Source: Torulaspora globosa (Eukaryota; Ascomycota; Saccharomycetes; Saccharomycetales; Saccharomycetaceae). From it: 64,000 bases of DNA. The notes under the pieces were generated by a model. That model saw nothing but the letters and a program-made list of their open reading frames with translations, was not told the origin of the DNA and did no database searches. The stretch is from positions 1,671,738-1,735,737 of the forward strand of contig NC_050727.1 in assembly GCF_014133895.1 (NCBI RefSeq), written 5' to 3'. How positions within the stretch are numbered: position 1 is the first letter of the stretch; each line of letters begins with the position of its first letter. A program made the position numbers and the translations under genes. Positions 21,889-31,384 of the stretch are shown here, in pieces.

Positions 21889-23782
21889 TCACTTCGCCGT
21901 CGAATCATGCTTATCCTTTTCTTGTTCACCAGATTCATCTTTCTCCTTCTCCGGTGGCGGCACAAACCACGGTATCTTACCTCTGTTGAAGTCGTTGAGC
22001 ACTTGTTTGGCGACACCGCTCTCATCCGGCTCACCCCCTTTGATTAGTCTGCCTTGCTTTCTGGCTAGCATGTGAATAAACTCGGTAGCGTCTTCCCAGC
22101 CGGAAATTTCGTAGGTTCTTTCCAAATGCTTCGTCTGACAACGCTTGAGGACGCCAGGAATGTATTGCTCCGGATGGGAGACATGTTCAACTCTGACGAC
22201 ACCTCTGAATAGGATATCCTCCTCGGAGTCTTTACTCGATGGGGGAACAATACCGGGACAGTCGATGAGGAAAATCCTTTTCATCAGTGTGATATATTGC
22301 CAGACCTTGGTCTCACCTGGAATAGGAGCGACCTGGCAAACCTTTTTCTTCCTAAGCGTGTTGATTATCGACGACTTACCGGTGTTCGGGTAGCCAATGA
22401 AGCCGACAGAGATCTGCTTTCTATCGCTGTGGAGCTGAGAGAACTGCCTCAGAAGCTGTATCAGAGAACCTTTACCAAAGGAATTGGTAATGGATGCGTG
22501 GAACGCCAAGGTGGGACGCTCTTTCGAAAGATGTTTGACCCAAGCTGCCTGTGTTACAATTCGTTTGTTAGTATAAATTACTCCGATGTTTGATTTCGAT
22601 AGTGCCAAATAACGTTGTTGTTGACCGAATGTGAAGTCCTATACTACGAGCAATTGTATGGGGATGAAGACGCAGAGTATGCTTTTCATCGACAAAGGCT
22701 CAACTCTGGAAGGTCTTCATTGCCCATTAGCGGAGGTGTACTTTCAAAACGAAAGTTGTCCTTCTATCATCCCAACTTCTTCAAAACGAAGAATAACGAA
22801 TGAGCGGGCAATATTGCTCTTCCAAAACTGTAACAGGCCCTCTCGTGGATTGCACTTACAAAGCAATTGCGGCAGAGAACACCCTGACAAAGAGTTTTGG
22901 TATTATTTTCATTCATAACAACCACTCACTATTATGGCAAACCTATCCACACGGAAAAAAAAATCAACATACTGCTACCCATGTTGGGACTAAATCGCAC
23001 TTGTTCAAAACGTACATCAGATGCTTATGCGGTGTTTCCTTCCTCATATATTCCTCAACCGATTTACATCGCGTACCCAGCGGATCCCTGGCATCCAGAA
23101 CATGTATGACAACATCAGAAGAATCGATAACCTTGTATAGCTCGTTCCAAATACGTTTGGATTGGCCTTTACTGAAAATCGCCTCCCTAGCCTCCTGAGT
23201 CCAGCCATCCTGGTCCTCGTCCTGATTCCCCATTAGCCCCAGTGTCGCATTCAGCACTTGCTTCTCTTCAAACTTTTTATTATCTTCATTCGTGACATCA
23301 GCCAGCTCTTCCAGACTCGAAAGAGCAACCGAAGGCTTCTTCCTACGAGTCTTAGGACCAAATGTATGCTCAAAACTTTCTGTCTCAACGATCTTGGCAG
23401 TAGGAGAATCCGTGGTGTCTTTTTCATCCAGAAGCGACATTGGCAATTTATTCCTTCTCAGTAAAACCTGATAGCTGTCCTTCTGTGTGTCTCCGAGAGC
23501 ATCTCTGAAGTGTTGAAGCGCATCCTGGGAGATAACCCTGGTGTTCCCGAACCAACGACGGTCTGGTTGCACACGAGCTGTTGGGATAGTGGCATCCTGC
23601 AATGGTGCTGCTTTTAGAATTTCACCCTTTCTGTTTCTGATGGATTTTCCACCTTTGTACATATTAAGGAACTGCACTCTCTTTGAGTCCCTGTAAAAGT
23701 TCTCACCTTTCACCCGCAGATTGCCATCTTTCGTGTCATTTTGGCGAATTCTTCTTTGTCTTTCCTTCTTAGCTGTTCCCAT
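21889..23782 (-). CDS. NOG2: Nog2, pre-60S GTPase, two exons
   Basis: Circularly permuted GTPase required for late nuclear maturation and export of the 60S subunit. Exon 1 is 22973-23782 and exon 2 is 21889-22548, giving 489 aa (S. cerevisiae 486). Exon 1 ends VPTWVA and exon 2 begins [10 protein letters not shown]. The G4 motif NKCD comes before G1 GYPNTGKSS and G3 DCPG, showing the permutation. The open frame runs 17 codons upstream of the chosen ATG, but [13 protein letters not shown] matches the family start. S. cerevisiae NOG2 also has an intron at this place. The promoter carries PAC and RRPE elements, so co-regulation with ribosome biogenesis genes is expected. Confidence 0.96.
22549..22972 (-). 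other. NOG2 spliceosomal intron
   Basis: 424-nt intron with donor GTATGT (22972-22967), branch site TACTAAC (complement of 22567-22573) and acceptor ending CAG (22551-22549). Removal joins GTAGCA to GCAGCTTGG in frame. The large size for a yeast intron is explained by the snoRNA inside it. Confidence 0.95.
22652..22903 (-). ncRNA. SNR191: Intronic H/ACA snoRNA, probable snR191
   Basis: S. cerevisiae NOG2 hosts snR191, an H/ACA guide for two pseudouridines in 25S rRNA. Here the intron folds as expected. A 5' hairpin is closed by CCAAAACT/AGTTTTGG, with inner helices CAGG/CCTG, CTCT/AGAG and ATTGC/GCAAT. A hinge AGAGCA fits box H (ANANNA). A second hairpin is closed by ATTGCCC/GGGCAAT and a third by GAAGAC/GTCTTC with inner CAGAG/CTCTG. 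An ACA box follows three bases before the proposed 3' end. Length is about 250 nt. The pairing is read by eye and the guide pockets were not matched to rRNA; ends are approximate. Confidence 0.78.
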
Positions 23783-23902
23783 TGTTTCCAGATAACCTGA
23801 AGCCGGCTTTCTACCAAAACGAAGGGGGTTCACTTAGCAGTTGCAAGGCAAACGTAGCAAACGTAGCAATTGGGAAATTTAAAAGTTAGAACGTTATTAG
23901 TC

Positions 23903-23970
23903 GAGATGAGATGAGATGAGATGAGATGATTTTTATGCTTGAAAATTTTTCCGCTTTAACAAGGCGATGA
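23903..23970. promoter_or_regulatory. PAC-like tandem array and RRPE in the NOG2 promoter
   Basis: Five tandem GATGA units (23903-23929), an RRPE-type TGAAAATTTTT (23940-23950) and GCGATGA (23964-23970) lie 120-190 bp upstream of the NOG2 ATG. PAC (GCGATGAG, bound by Dot6/Tod6) and RRPE (bound by Stb3) are the standard ribosome biogenesis promoter pair. The five-fold repetition is unusual. Confidence 0.75.
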
Positions 23971-24007
23971 AAAGCAGTCGATGAGCAACGTGTATAGCGA
24001 CGTTGAT

Positions 24008-24961
24008 CTAGAAGAGACTGCTCAATACTGAGCTCAGCTCTTTGGAAGAGTCTTTCTGCTTGATCTCGGAGGGCGCGTTGGCTCTTGAAGTGGCCACTTT
24101 GTGCTGTTTGAAAGATCTCTGCGGCTTCCCGTCTTCTTGCGGTTCCTGGTTGCTGCTTTGCCTCTTAGATCTTTTGATATTCTCGATCATCTTGCTCTTC
24201 TCCACGTTCTTCGCGAATTCGGCGTTCATCTTGTTCGCTTGCGATATTTCTATCTCCAGTTTGGATTGTCTGATGTCGTTTTCCCTCGCTATCTGCTCGG
24301 TCAGGTCTGTCCACTTAAAACCCGGCAGATACTTGACGTTCAGGATGTCGTCGTGATAGAAAGAGCCTTTTCGGCCGCCGATGATGTTCCCATTGAGGGT
24401 CTCTGCACAAAGCTTGGCGTCCCGCTTACGTATGAACTCTGCCCAGCCCTCTTCGTACATGGCTTTCTTGTTACCGCCGCCTCTGACTCGCCTTTTGTAT
24501 TTCTGCTCGTCCTCTCTCTTGAGGAACAGTCGGTCAACCTCGCCGAATCTGGACAGAATCTGTCTCATTTTGGCTGGTTTCATATAGGGCGGGATGCTGG
24601 AAAGATACACCACACCTGTCTTGTGTTTGAGCTTTTTATCGGCCTTGAGTTTCTTGATCAAGTTCGCAGTTGAAGCTTTCTTTTGCTTTGGAGTCTGTGC
24701 TTCCCCGTCGCTAATTGAATTCTCTTGATTATCGAGCTGTGCGTCACGGTCTCCCTCGTCGCTGGCCGATTCTTCGCCATCGCTTCTTTCATCGATAGTC
24801 TTTTCTAAAATGGATGTTTTCTTGGTTGAGATTAGCAATTGGTTTTGATCTTGCTCGTCTTCTGATGAGAAATCTGCGTAGTCGCTATCCTGACTTGACA
24901 TATTACAGTTGGTGGAAGGGTCTGGGACGTTTCGCTGTGTTTGATCAATCATAAGAGGCAT
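24008..24961 (-). CDS. ESF2: Esf2, SSU processome RRM protein
   Basis: Nucleolar RNA-binding protein of the small-subunit processome; in yeast it stimulates the helicase Dbp8 during 18S rRNA maturation (ABT1 in animals). An acidic N-terminus (SSQDSDYADFSSEDEQ) is followed by a lysine-rich stretch and one RRM (VVYLSSIPPYMKPAKMRQILSRFG, then YEEGWAEFIRKRDAKLCAETLNG), then a charged helical tail. The frame reaches upstream to a TTG at 24985. The ATG at 24961 gives 317 aa (S. cerevisiae 316); 24901 is an alternative start. It follows NOG2 as in the YNR053C-YNR054C order and is the last gene of the conserved block. Confidence 0.92.
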   Translation of the reverse strand: MPLMIDQTQRNVPDPSTNCNMSSQDSDYADFSSEDEQDQNQLLISTKKTSILEKTIDERSDGEESASDEGDRDAQLDNQENSISDGEAQTPKQKKASTANLIKKLKADKKLKHKTGVVYLSSIPPYMKPAKMRQILSRFGEVDRLFLKREDEQKYKRRVRGGGNKKAMYEEGWAEFIRKRDAKLCAETLNGNIIGGRKGSFYHDDILNVKYLPGFKWTDLTEQIARENDIRQSKLEIEISQANKMNAEFAKNVEKSKMIENIKRSKRQSSNQEPQEDGKPQRSFKQHKVATSRANAPSEIKQKDSSKELSSVLSSLF

Positions 24962-25679
24962 CGCGAGTCTTCTAAAATTTTCCAAGTTAATTTATATGGC
25001 TAACTAGATCAGCACATTACAGATCCCGATTATTGCAGTTCGGGATCGATTTGAGTTCAAAAACGACTACGAAATGTGTGCCTGGCGCTGCCTTAATGCC
25101 TTTCCTTCATCACGTAGCATTAAAGCATTGAATTTTGAGCTCATACCCACATAAAAGAAGGTTCAGGCGCAAGCGATGGAACCGCTTCTTCTTAGAAAAG
25201 AGACCAAGATTTACAGTCGTTGGTGCTAGTACTATCTACATTTCAGATTGGTTAGTCCCGTAAACGTTAAGTTTTCAACGGCAGCGCTAAGACTATCGTT
25301 AACCGCAGTTTCGAAGACAGACCAGCCAGCAGTGTCACCGCTTATTCTCTTGATTACATCGGTAATTTTCAAGATGTCGAGGCTGCTTATCCAGGGCTAC
25401 GCTAAACCGTTACAATTGAGCTTCGACGAAGTGACACACCATTTTAGAGCTTGAAAGAGTCGGCTTTCTTGAAGTTTTGCAAGGTTGAATATGAAATACA
25501 TAGACGATTCTGCACTGAAATCTATTGAATTGGCAGAAACACCTTCCAAATACTTGGTATTTATGTATTTACTTTAATAACTGTCGCTACAGAGCTATAG
25601 ATGGCAAGAGATGCCTTCAAAAAAATGATTGGCCTCGAATATCGAACCTGAGAGATGATAACTTATTACCAGTGAAGCG
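24962..25679. promoter_or_regulatory. Divergent intergenic region ESF2 / RIT1
   Basis: About 720 bp between divergent genes. An AAAATTTTCC stretch next to the ESF2 start resembles RRPE. Small open frames (25248-25454 and 25525-25749) have no recognisable protein features. Conserved gene order ends here. Confidence 0.45.
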
Positions 25680-27158
25680 ATGGATCAGGACATTCGAGCT
25701 GTACGAAACCAAATCCAGAAGGCCATCAAGAAAGATGATCGATCTTTAAGAAACAGGCTTCAAAGTATTCTTCTAGACAATAGCTTTCTATGCCACATGG
25801 TGCTGCCTCGCTTCCCAAACTTCCCGGTAATACCAAATGAGCGATGTGGTCTATGGTATTGCGACCCCAAGCAATATGGGCAAACGAGCTATTTCAAAAG
25901 CACGGATGGCCATGTCAATCAGTGGGATTTCAGCGTACGAAGACTGAACTTCCACCTTCTGCCAACTATTGCAAAGAATTCTGGCGTTATAATCGTCGAT
26001 AGCACCAGACGTGGTAAAAAGATCCCTGATGCTTTGAGTAAGACAGTGCCTATATGGTGTGCTGTACTGAATAGTATTGCAATGGAACATCGGAATGGAA
26101 GTAGTGAACAAGAGATACTTTACTTACCGCCAACATCGGTCTCTGAATCCGAGAGGCATTCGATCAGAACACGATTGCCTGCGCTAGTGAAGAAATTGAA
26201 GGAATTTGACATTATTGACGGAAGAAAGCTACATGAGCAACTTGGAGGGAGGCTGCTGAGGCCGTTTTGGGTATACCCGGGTTCGCCCATGTTGGAACCG
26301 ATTACCGATGTATTCACCGGAGAGGTTTTGCAAAAAATATGGGACTTTGGCGACGATAACATTATTCCTATCATCTTATGTACGGTGAGCTATTGCGCTC
26401 AGGATGGGATAGATAAGAGATATGGATTCACTTATGTTCAGGGCGCAGCAGACGACCATGAACTTTGGTCTCAAGGACTAACCGCTCAGTTGTTTTGGTC
26501 CGATATTGATTATTTGCGAGACTCCAATCGATCAGAGCAAGAAATTGAAAGTCGGGTTGCCGAGCTTGTATTCAAAAATGACTGTGCCTCCAAAGATATA
26601 ACAGTAGATTATGCTTTTCCTCAAATTGATTCTGTGACTCCAGAACTCTCATTAGGTAGGGTGCGGGATAACCTCGAGATAACCGAAAATCTGATTGTAC
26701 AGCTTGGTGAAAGTTATTCGGTAATCATTATTTTGAGTTCCTCAGTCAAAATTAGTGCACCTAAACCTTTGAAGGATGAGTTTACGGAGCTTATAAAAGT
26801 GTACAAGCTGCAAAGCGGATCCAAAGCTAGCTCAAAAGAACTCAGGAATCAGCTGTTAAGGATTGCTCCTCCCTTGCAAGCAAAAGTTCTGGAAAAGCCC
26901 AGGAAACCAATCCTCATTTCATGCAACTCAGGTACAGATGTCTCTGTCGGGCTACTGCTTGCCATACTTTCTTTAGATTATGGGCCCGACTGGACGCTAG
27001 GAAGCCCAACGGTGATCAACAAGACCACAGTTAAAAAGCATTTGGCTAAAATCATATCTCATCTACAGGGGCGCAATGTTAACCCTTCAAGAGCCACCCT
27101 AAACAGTGTCAACCATTATCTTCTGTGGTCAAATTCGCTGGTGAACACATCAAATTGA
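25680..27158 (+). CDS. RIT1: Rit1, initiator tRNA 2'-O-ribosyl phosphate transferase
   Basis: Adds a phosphoribosyl group to A64 of initiator tRNA-Met, which keeps it out of elongation. It has 492 aa (S. cerevisiae about 513). Recognisable blocks are NERCGLWYC, QTSYFKSTDGHVNQWDFS, RRLNFHLL, VDSTRRGKKIPDALSKTVPIWCAVLN and YVQGAADDHELW. The C-terminal DUSP-like part has ILISCNSGTDVSVGLLLAILS, a phosphatase-like loop without the arginine, normal for Rit1. The S. cerevisiae gene lies on another chromosome (YMR283C), so the synteny with the YNR block breaks at this gene. It converges on the MAL-type transporter with about 105 bp between stops. Confidence 0.93.
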   Translation: MDQDIRAVRNQIQKAIKKDDRSLRNRLQSILLDNSFLCHMVLPRFPNFPVIPNERCGLWYCDPKQYGQTSYFKSTDGHVNQWDFSVRRLNFHLLPTIAKNSGVIIVDSTRRGKKIPDALSKTVPIWCAVLNSIAMEHRNGSSEQEILYLPPTSVSESERHSIRTRLPALVKKLKEFDIIDGRKLHEQLGGRLLRPFWVYPGSPMLEPITDVFTGEVLQKIWDFGDDNIIPIILCTVSYCAQDGIDKRYGFTYVQGAADDHELWSQGLTAQLFWSDIDYLRDSNRSEQEIESRVAELVFKNDCASKDITVDYAFPQIDSVTPELSLGRVRDNLEITENLIVQLGESYSVIIILSSSVKISAPKPLKDEFTELIKVYKLQSGSKASSKELRNQLLRIAPPLQAKVLEKPRKPILISCNSGTDVSVGLLLAILSLDYGPDWTLGSPTVINKTTVKKHLAKIISHLQGRNVNPSRATLNSVNHYLLWSNSLVNTSN

Positions 27159-27263
27159 ATCATTGAACGCTCGACGCACTTACAGATGTTTCTGTCTGGT
27201 ATTTTCCCACGCCAGTCGCAGTGCTTGATCCAAGATGGTACGCATCATAGTGAAGAATTCTAA

Positions 27264-29123
27264 TCATGATGGAAATCGTGAAGACGAGCTAGAGAGCCGG
27301 CTTCTGAGATCCGTTAGGCTCAATTTGCCGCTTGTTCCAGATAGCCTTTTATGTCTGACACCACGCAAGGAAGCCTCAGCACTCATTTCATCCGATAAAG
27401 CACCTGAATTTTCAGCTTTGCGAAATGGATCAACCGAAGTACTCTTGAATTTTCTCGCTGGAACCTTTTGAGCAAATAATTCATCAATATCGCTGAATGT
27501 TCTACCGGAAGTTTCGGGTAAATCAAGTATAACCCAAACCAAGGTCAGGGCTGTCATAGCACCCCAATAAAGTCCACTTTTGGCACCCCAGTTCCAGTCA
27601 CTTTCGTTCAGCATATACGGAGTCAAAACGGAATTAACTACAGCGGTCAAGTTATAGCAATTACGCGCTAACACTATGGTTTGGGTCCTCAACTCTGCTG
27701 ATGGGATTTCTGCTACTATGCAATATACGACAGGTCCAATACCAGCATTGTAAAAAAATGACAGGGCCAGCAGAAGGCTACCACTTCCCCAGCTAGCGTT
27801 AGGATTTTTCGAAAATCCCAAACCTCCGATTATGATAAGAATCCCCATTTGAATTATTAGGCCACTGGTCAATATAGTCCATCTTCCTATTTTCCCTGAG
27901 AGAGCCCACGAGCATAATGTACCAGCCAGTCCAAGGCAGTACGAAAAGACGGAGAATGTGAAGGCATCGCTGGTTGCCATGCCCGCTTTCAGGAAAAAAT
28001 AAGTAGAGTATCCAAGCAATATCGAACCACTGGTGCCCTGTGCCATCCACGTCAAACAGGAGATTCGGGTTCTGCGGCCGTCGATTCCCTTAAAACAGTC
28101 AAAGAAAGAGCTAGATTTTTCCTTCATCTCTCTCTCTTTTTCAATAGTCAATCTGATCTGCTCCAATGTGATCTCGACTTTGATCTCTTTCTCGGTACTG
28201 TCACCGCTCAAAATTCTGCTTAAGGACCTTCTGGCATCAGACAGCTTGTTTTTCCTTACGAGCCACCATGGCGATTCAGGCGCTAAGAATACACCGACTG
28301 CCAACGGCGCCGGCCAGACCCACTGTAAAGCAAATGGTATCTGGTAGCCCAAATCAGAGTTTGCTAAATTCTTCTCAGAATTTTTCATTATACCGGCAGC
28401 GAGAATCTGGCCACAGAGCCAACAAATGTTCGAATAGGTGGTCATGTAATATCTGAGTGCCAACGGACAAATTTCGGATGCATATCCTACCGCTAAGCTT
28501 TGAAATGCACCCCACGGCATAGCTGAAAGAATCTGACCGACAGCGATCATGGCCAAGTTTTTGCAATAGTACAGTATGAAAATGTACACCGTTAGCAAAG
28601 AAAGTGCTAGAATCATAGTATAACGGGTTCCCATACGATCGACTAAGAATCCTGTCATTTGCAGCCCTATTATCTCACCAGTATAAACACACATGTTCAG
28701 CCCGACCTGCCATTGAGAAGGTATCTCAAAAGTGCCAGCGCTGGTTTGAGAGCCGAATTTCCTTTGAAACACCGGAAGAGCAAAGAGAGCGTTCAGCAAA
28801 GCGGTATCGTATCCTTCCATAATCAAGGTGGTCGCCACCAGCATGGACCATCCAGCAGCCTTGGGGTATTCCGCCAGTGCTTCAGCCAAAGTCATGCTTT
28901 TCTCCTCCAAGTTAGCCTCCTCTGCTTCCTCTTCGGCGTTCAAGCACACTACCTCTGAGTTTTCATTATTTTCTTCATCCAACTGCGCATTCTCGTTGCT
29001 AAACTCTACGTGGTCTAACTCAGCAATGCTCGTCTTATCTTTCCCCTCTAGGTCCTTTACTCCGCCTAGCAAATTATCCCCCTTATCAGAGGTTGCATCG
29101 CCTCGCATATTGAACTTTTGCAT
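27264..29123 (-). CDS. Alpha-glucoside:H+ symporter (MAL11/AGT1-MAL31 family)
   Basis: Sugar-porter MFS protein closely matching the S. cerevisiae maltose/alpha-glucoside permeases: SMTLAEALAEYPKAAGWSML, MEGYDTALLNALFALPVFQRKFG, AMPWGAFQSLAVGYASEICPLALRYY, PESPWWLVRKNK, DCFKGIDGRRTR, YCIVAEIPSAELRTQTIVLAR and DLPETSGRTFSDIDELF. It has 619 aa, twelve predicted membrane segments, a long acidic N-terminus and a disordered C-terminus. Substrate (maltose, maltotriose, trehalose or other) cannot be decided from sequence. No maltase or MAL activator gene is nearby, so it is a lone transporter, as often seen in subtelomeres. Start: ATG at 29123, or the second Met six codons later. Confidence 0.92.
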   Translation of the reverse strand: MQKFNMRGDATSDKGDNLLGGVKDLEGKDKTSIAELDHVEFSNENAQLDEENNENSEVVCLNAEEEAEEANLEEKSMTLAEALAEYPKAAGWSMLVATTLIMEGYDTALLNALFALPVFQRKFGSQTSAGTFEIPSQWQVGLNMCVYTGEIIGLQMTGFLVDRMGTRYTMILALSLLTVYIFILYYCKNLAMIAVGQILSAMPWGAFQSLAVGYASEICPLALRYYMTTYSNICWLCGQILAAGIMKNSEKNLANSDLGYQIPFALQWVWPAPLAVGVFLAPESPWWLVRKNKLSDARRSLSRILSGDSTEKEIKVEITLEQIRLTIEKEREMKEKSSSFFDCFKGIDGRRTRISCLTWMAQGTSGSILLGYSTYFFLKAGMATSDAFTFSVFSYCLGLAGTLCSWALSGKIGRWTILTSGLIIQMGILIIIGGLGFSKNPNASWGSGSLLLALSFFYNAGIGPVVYCIVAEIPSAELRTQTIVLARNCYNLTAVVNSVLTPYMLNESDWNWGAKSGLYWGAMTALTLVWVILDLPETSGRTFSDIDELFAQKVPARKFKSTSVDPFRKAENSGALSDEMSAEASLRGVRHKRLSGTSGKLSLTDLRSRLSSSSSRFPS

Positions 29124-29683
29124 GGTTTGAGATCGTAGTAAGTTCGGTCTATGTGGTTGAATATCAAAACCTATTGCCTGCTATCTTTCTCTACACCGAT
29201 ACGAGAAAGCTCCACCATAAACTTGGACGGCTCACCATACCAAATGCGGATTTCTACCACTTAGTCCATTTTTAATGCTATATAAGTGTCAGCAGACAGA
29301 AGTTTCTCCCCTAGCCCGACTGTCCCGTCGCAAAGTTACACGCACCGAAAGGGCATTACAAACGTAAATCCTTTGCTTGGAAGGCACGGATTCTCACTAC
29401 ATGCCAGACGCTCAGGAAGGGCTCACTTTGCTAATCCGGTCTAATCCGGTGTGCCTTGCGCTGCTACTGGTTACCGAAACTACTGTAACCTATTTCGTCA
29501 TTTCGCGCGGTATGAGAAACGAGTTAATTACACTGCAGTAGGGCCGTTCAATGACTGGCGATAACAGGTGAACCCTGAATTTAAAAGTGAACATCCGTTC
29601 AGTTGCGAAATCCACTATTCAAAGCCTATTCTATCAGGGGTTAATCTATGACTATACACGGCAATCTAATGAGTATCATGCAG
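29124..29683. promoter_or_regulatory. Promoter region of the alpha-glucoside transporter
   Basis: 560 bp between the transporter start and the stop of the next gene. A direct repeat of CTAATCCGGT (29431-29450) about 310 bp upstream of the ATG places two CGG triplets 7 bp apart, a pattern typical of Zn2Cys6 regulators. Mal63-type sites usually have CGG triplets 9 bp apart, so identity with a MAL activator site is uncertain. Confidence 0.4.
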
Positions 29684-31384
29684 CTACGAACGATTGAGAC
29701 ACCTATGTCTTACTTGTTCGATTGCGTTTGAGAATTTGTCAAGTAACCAGTGACTGGCTTCTGAGCCTATGTTCACCCTAACGAGATTTGGGTCGATTCC
29801 GAATTGTGAAACATCATCCAGCTCCCAGTGATGTGCCAAGTGCACATAAGGGCATGCTAGTGTAAAGTTCGTTCCATTGGAAGGTCCTTTGAAGACTTTC
29901 AAGGAGTCATAGAATGTCTCAGCGTCTTCCTCATTGTAGAATTCAAGAGAGAACAAGCTTCCATAACCACCGGCTTCGTTGCGGACTGAGTCGTAGTTCG
30001 CTAACGTCTCCGCAGAACTGAGGGTAGGATAGTACACTTTTTTAAAAATCTTTCCAACTTCTGGTTGGAGCACTTTGCTTAACAGATATTCAGTGTTTTG
30101 GTTGCAGCGCAGTGTCCTCTCCTCGTAATCGCGCGAGTTCAGCTCGAGAGTTATTGCGTCCTCGCACCAAAGAAGGTCCTCAAAATCGCCACTCTGAAAG
30201 TATTCTAAGGCACTAGAGTGGAAAGTTGATTTCGGGTTGATTATTATCGAGCCACCCATAACATTACTGGAACCGCTGAAGAGCTTAGTGAGGGAAGTGC
30301 ATACTATGTCGGCATAAGGCATGACATCGATGTTAACTCCACCGATAGTATCATCAACTACCAAGGCAAATCCATGTCTATCAGCTAACTGTCTCAAGGA
30401 CTTGAGATCAGGCATGTTAAGTAAGGGGTTGGATGGAGTCTCGACAAAAACTGCAAGAACACGCTGCCCGTCGGATTCCAAAAACTTTGTCAATCCAGCG
30501 ATATCCCGAGAATCACCAAAACCGTAAAACTTACAGTTGCCAAGCTTTCTCATAATAACTTGTGTATCCTTGAAGGGAAAGCCGAAGACAACGGCTGTGT
30601 TGCACAACATTGATTCGCTCTTTTCGCTCGGTCCCCTTGTAGCTTCGCTTCCAGGAATACGGTTCTTCTCCCAGAACGTTAAGAACCTGCGAACTGTGAA
30701 GATGGAGGACATGCCACTTGACACGAGATGAACATCTCTTTCAGGATCAGCCGCCAGAGCTTTCCAGTGCGGGTTTTTCTTTTCTAATCCGAAAGACTGG
30801 TAGTGATTTATAACTATTCTTCGTTTTATTATGGCTTTCGCAGTCTTACCGTCTATCTTGGCTAGCGAAATCTTGCTGCTAAGCTTCTGCCGCACTGTGT
30901 TAGAACCTGACGCTTCAGCTTCACGAAGCTGATTAAGACATGTTGCTAGTCTGCTGGATACGCATTCTCCGCGCAACTTCCAGTATTCTTTGACGATGTC
31001 AAAATCGTCATCGGAAGCCAACACAGCTGCGATTTTCACTTCCGCGTCAACTTCGTAGTCAAACTTGAAGGTCTCAACTTCAATGTGAGCATTGCTTTTC
31101 CCGCCCTTGAAGAAGCTCACGTATTCAACACAGTCGCGAGCCAAACTATAGGAAGGGAAAGGGCGGCAACTCTCCGAGCCACGGCCATACTTTTGCAAAA
31201 AGTAGTCACAAAGGCGCTGAATGGGAGGTTGGGGATAGTATCTGGGATAGCCTGTCACCATTTTGCCGCAAATCTCTGGTTTCTGCTCCGCGTAGCCTAA
31301 AGCGGAGCTCCATGTGGGTATCCCAAACGAAACGGCATAATCTAGGTCTCTTGGCAACGGTTGCCCAAACTCAATTTCTGTCAT
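29684..31384 (-). CDS. STR2: Cystathionine gamma-synthase-like PLP enzyme (Str2/YML082W type)
   Basis: Trans-sulfuration enzyme of the Cys/Met PLP family; Str2 makes cystathionine from cysteine and O-succinyl/acetyl-homoserine. It has 566 aa (S. cerevisiae Str2 about 639). The fungal N-terminal extension is present (DYAVSFGIPTWSSALGYAE, GYPRYYPQPPIQRL). Catalytic elements seen are VDDTIGGVN and the PLP-lysine segment CTSLTKLFSGSSNVMGGS. The C-terminus has VRVNIGSEASHWLLDKFSNAI. The paralogues STR2 and YML082W are hard to tell apart by eye, so the symbol is tentative. It is the first of several sulfur-related genes. A TGTGGC core (reverse of 31605-31610) lies about 220 bp upstream. Confidence 0.85.
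   Translation of the reverse strand: MTEIEFGQPLPRDLDYAVSFGIPTWSSALGYAEQKPEICGKMVTGYPRYYPQPPIQRLCDYFLQKYGRGSESCRPFPSYSLARDCVEYVSFFKGGKSNAHIEVETFKFDYEVDAEVKIAAVLASDDDFDIVKEYWKLRGECVSSRLATCLNQLREAEASGSNTVRQKLSSKISLAKIDGKTAKAIIKRRIVINHYQSFGLEKKNPHWKALAADPERDVHLVSSGMSSIFTVRRFLTFWEKNRIPGSEATRGPSEKSESMLCNTAVVFGFPFKDTQVIMRKLGNCKFYGFGDSRDIAGLTKFLESDGQRVLAVFVETPSNPLLNMPDLKSLRQLADRHGFALVVDDTIGGVNIDVMPYADIVCTSLTKLFSGSSNVMGGSIIINPKSTFHSSALEYFQSGDFEDLLWCEDAITLELNSRDYEERTLRCNQNTEYLLSKVLQPEVGKIFKKVYYPTLSSAETLANYDSVRNEAGGYGSLFSLEFYNEEDAETFYDSLKVFKGPSNGTNFTLACPYVHLAHHWELDDVSQFGIDPNLVRVNIGSEASHWLLDKFSNAIEQVRHRCLNRS

Noticed and set aside
23783..23833. N-terminal extension of NOG2
   Set aside because: It precedes the conserved [13 protein letters not shown] start and has no family counterpart.
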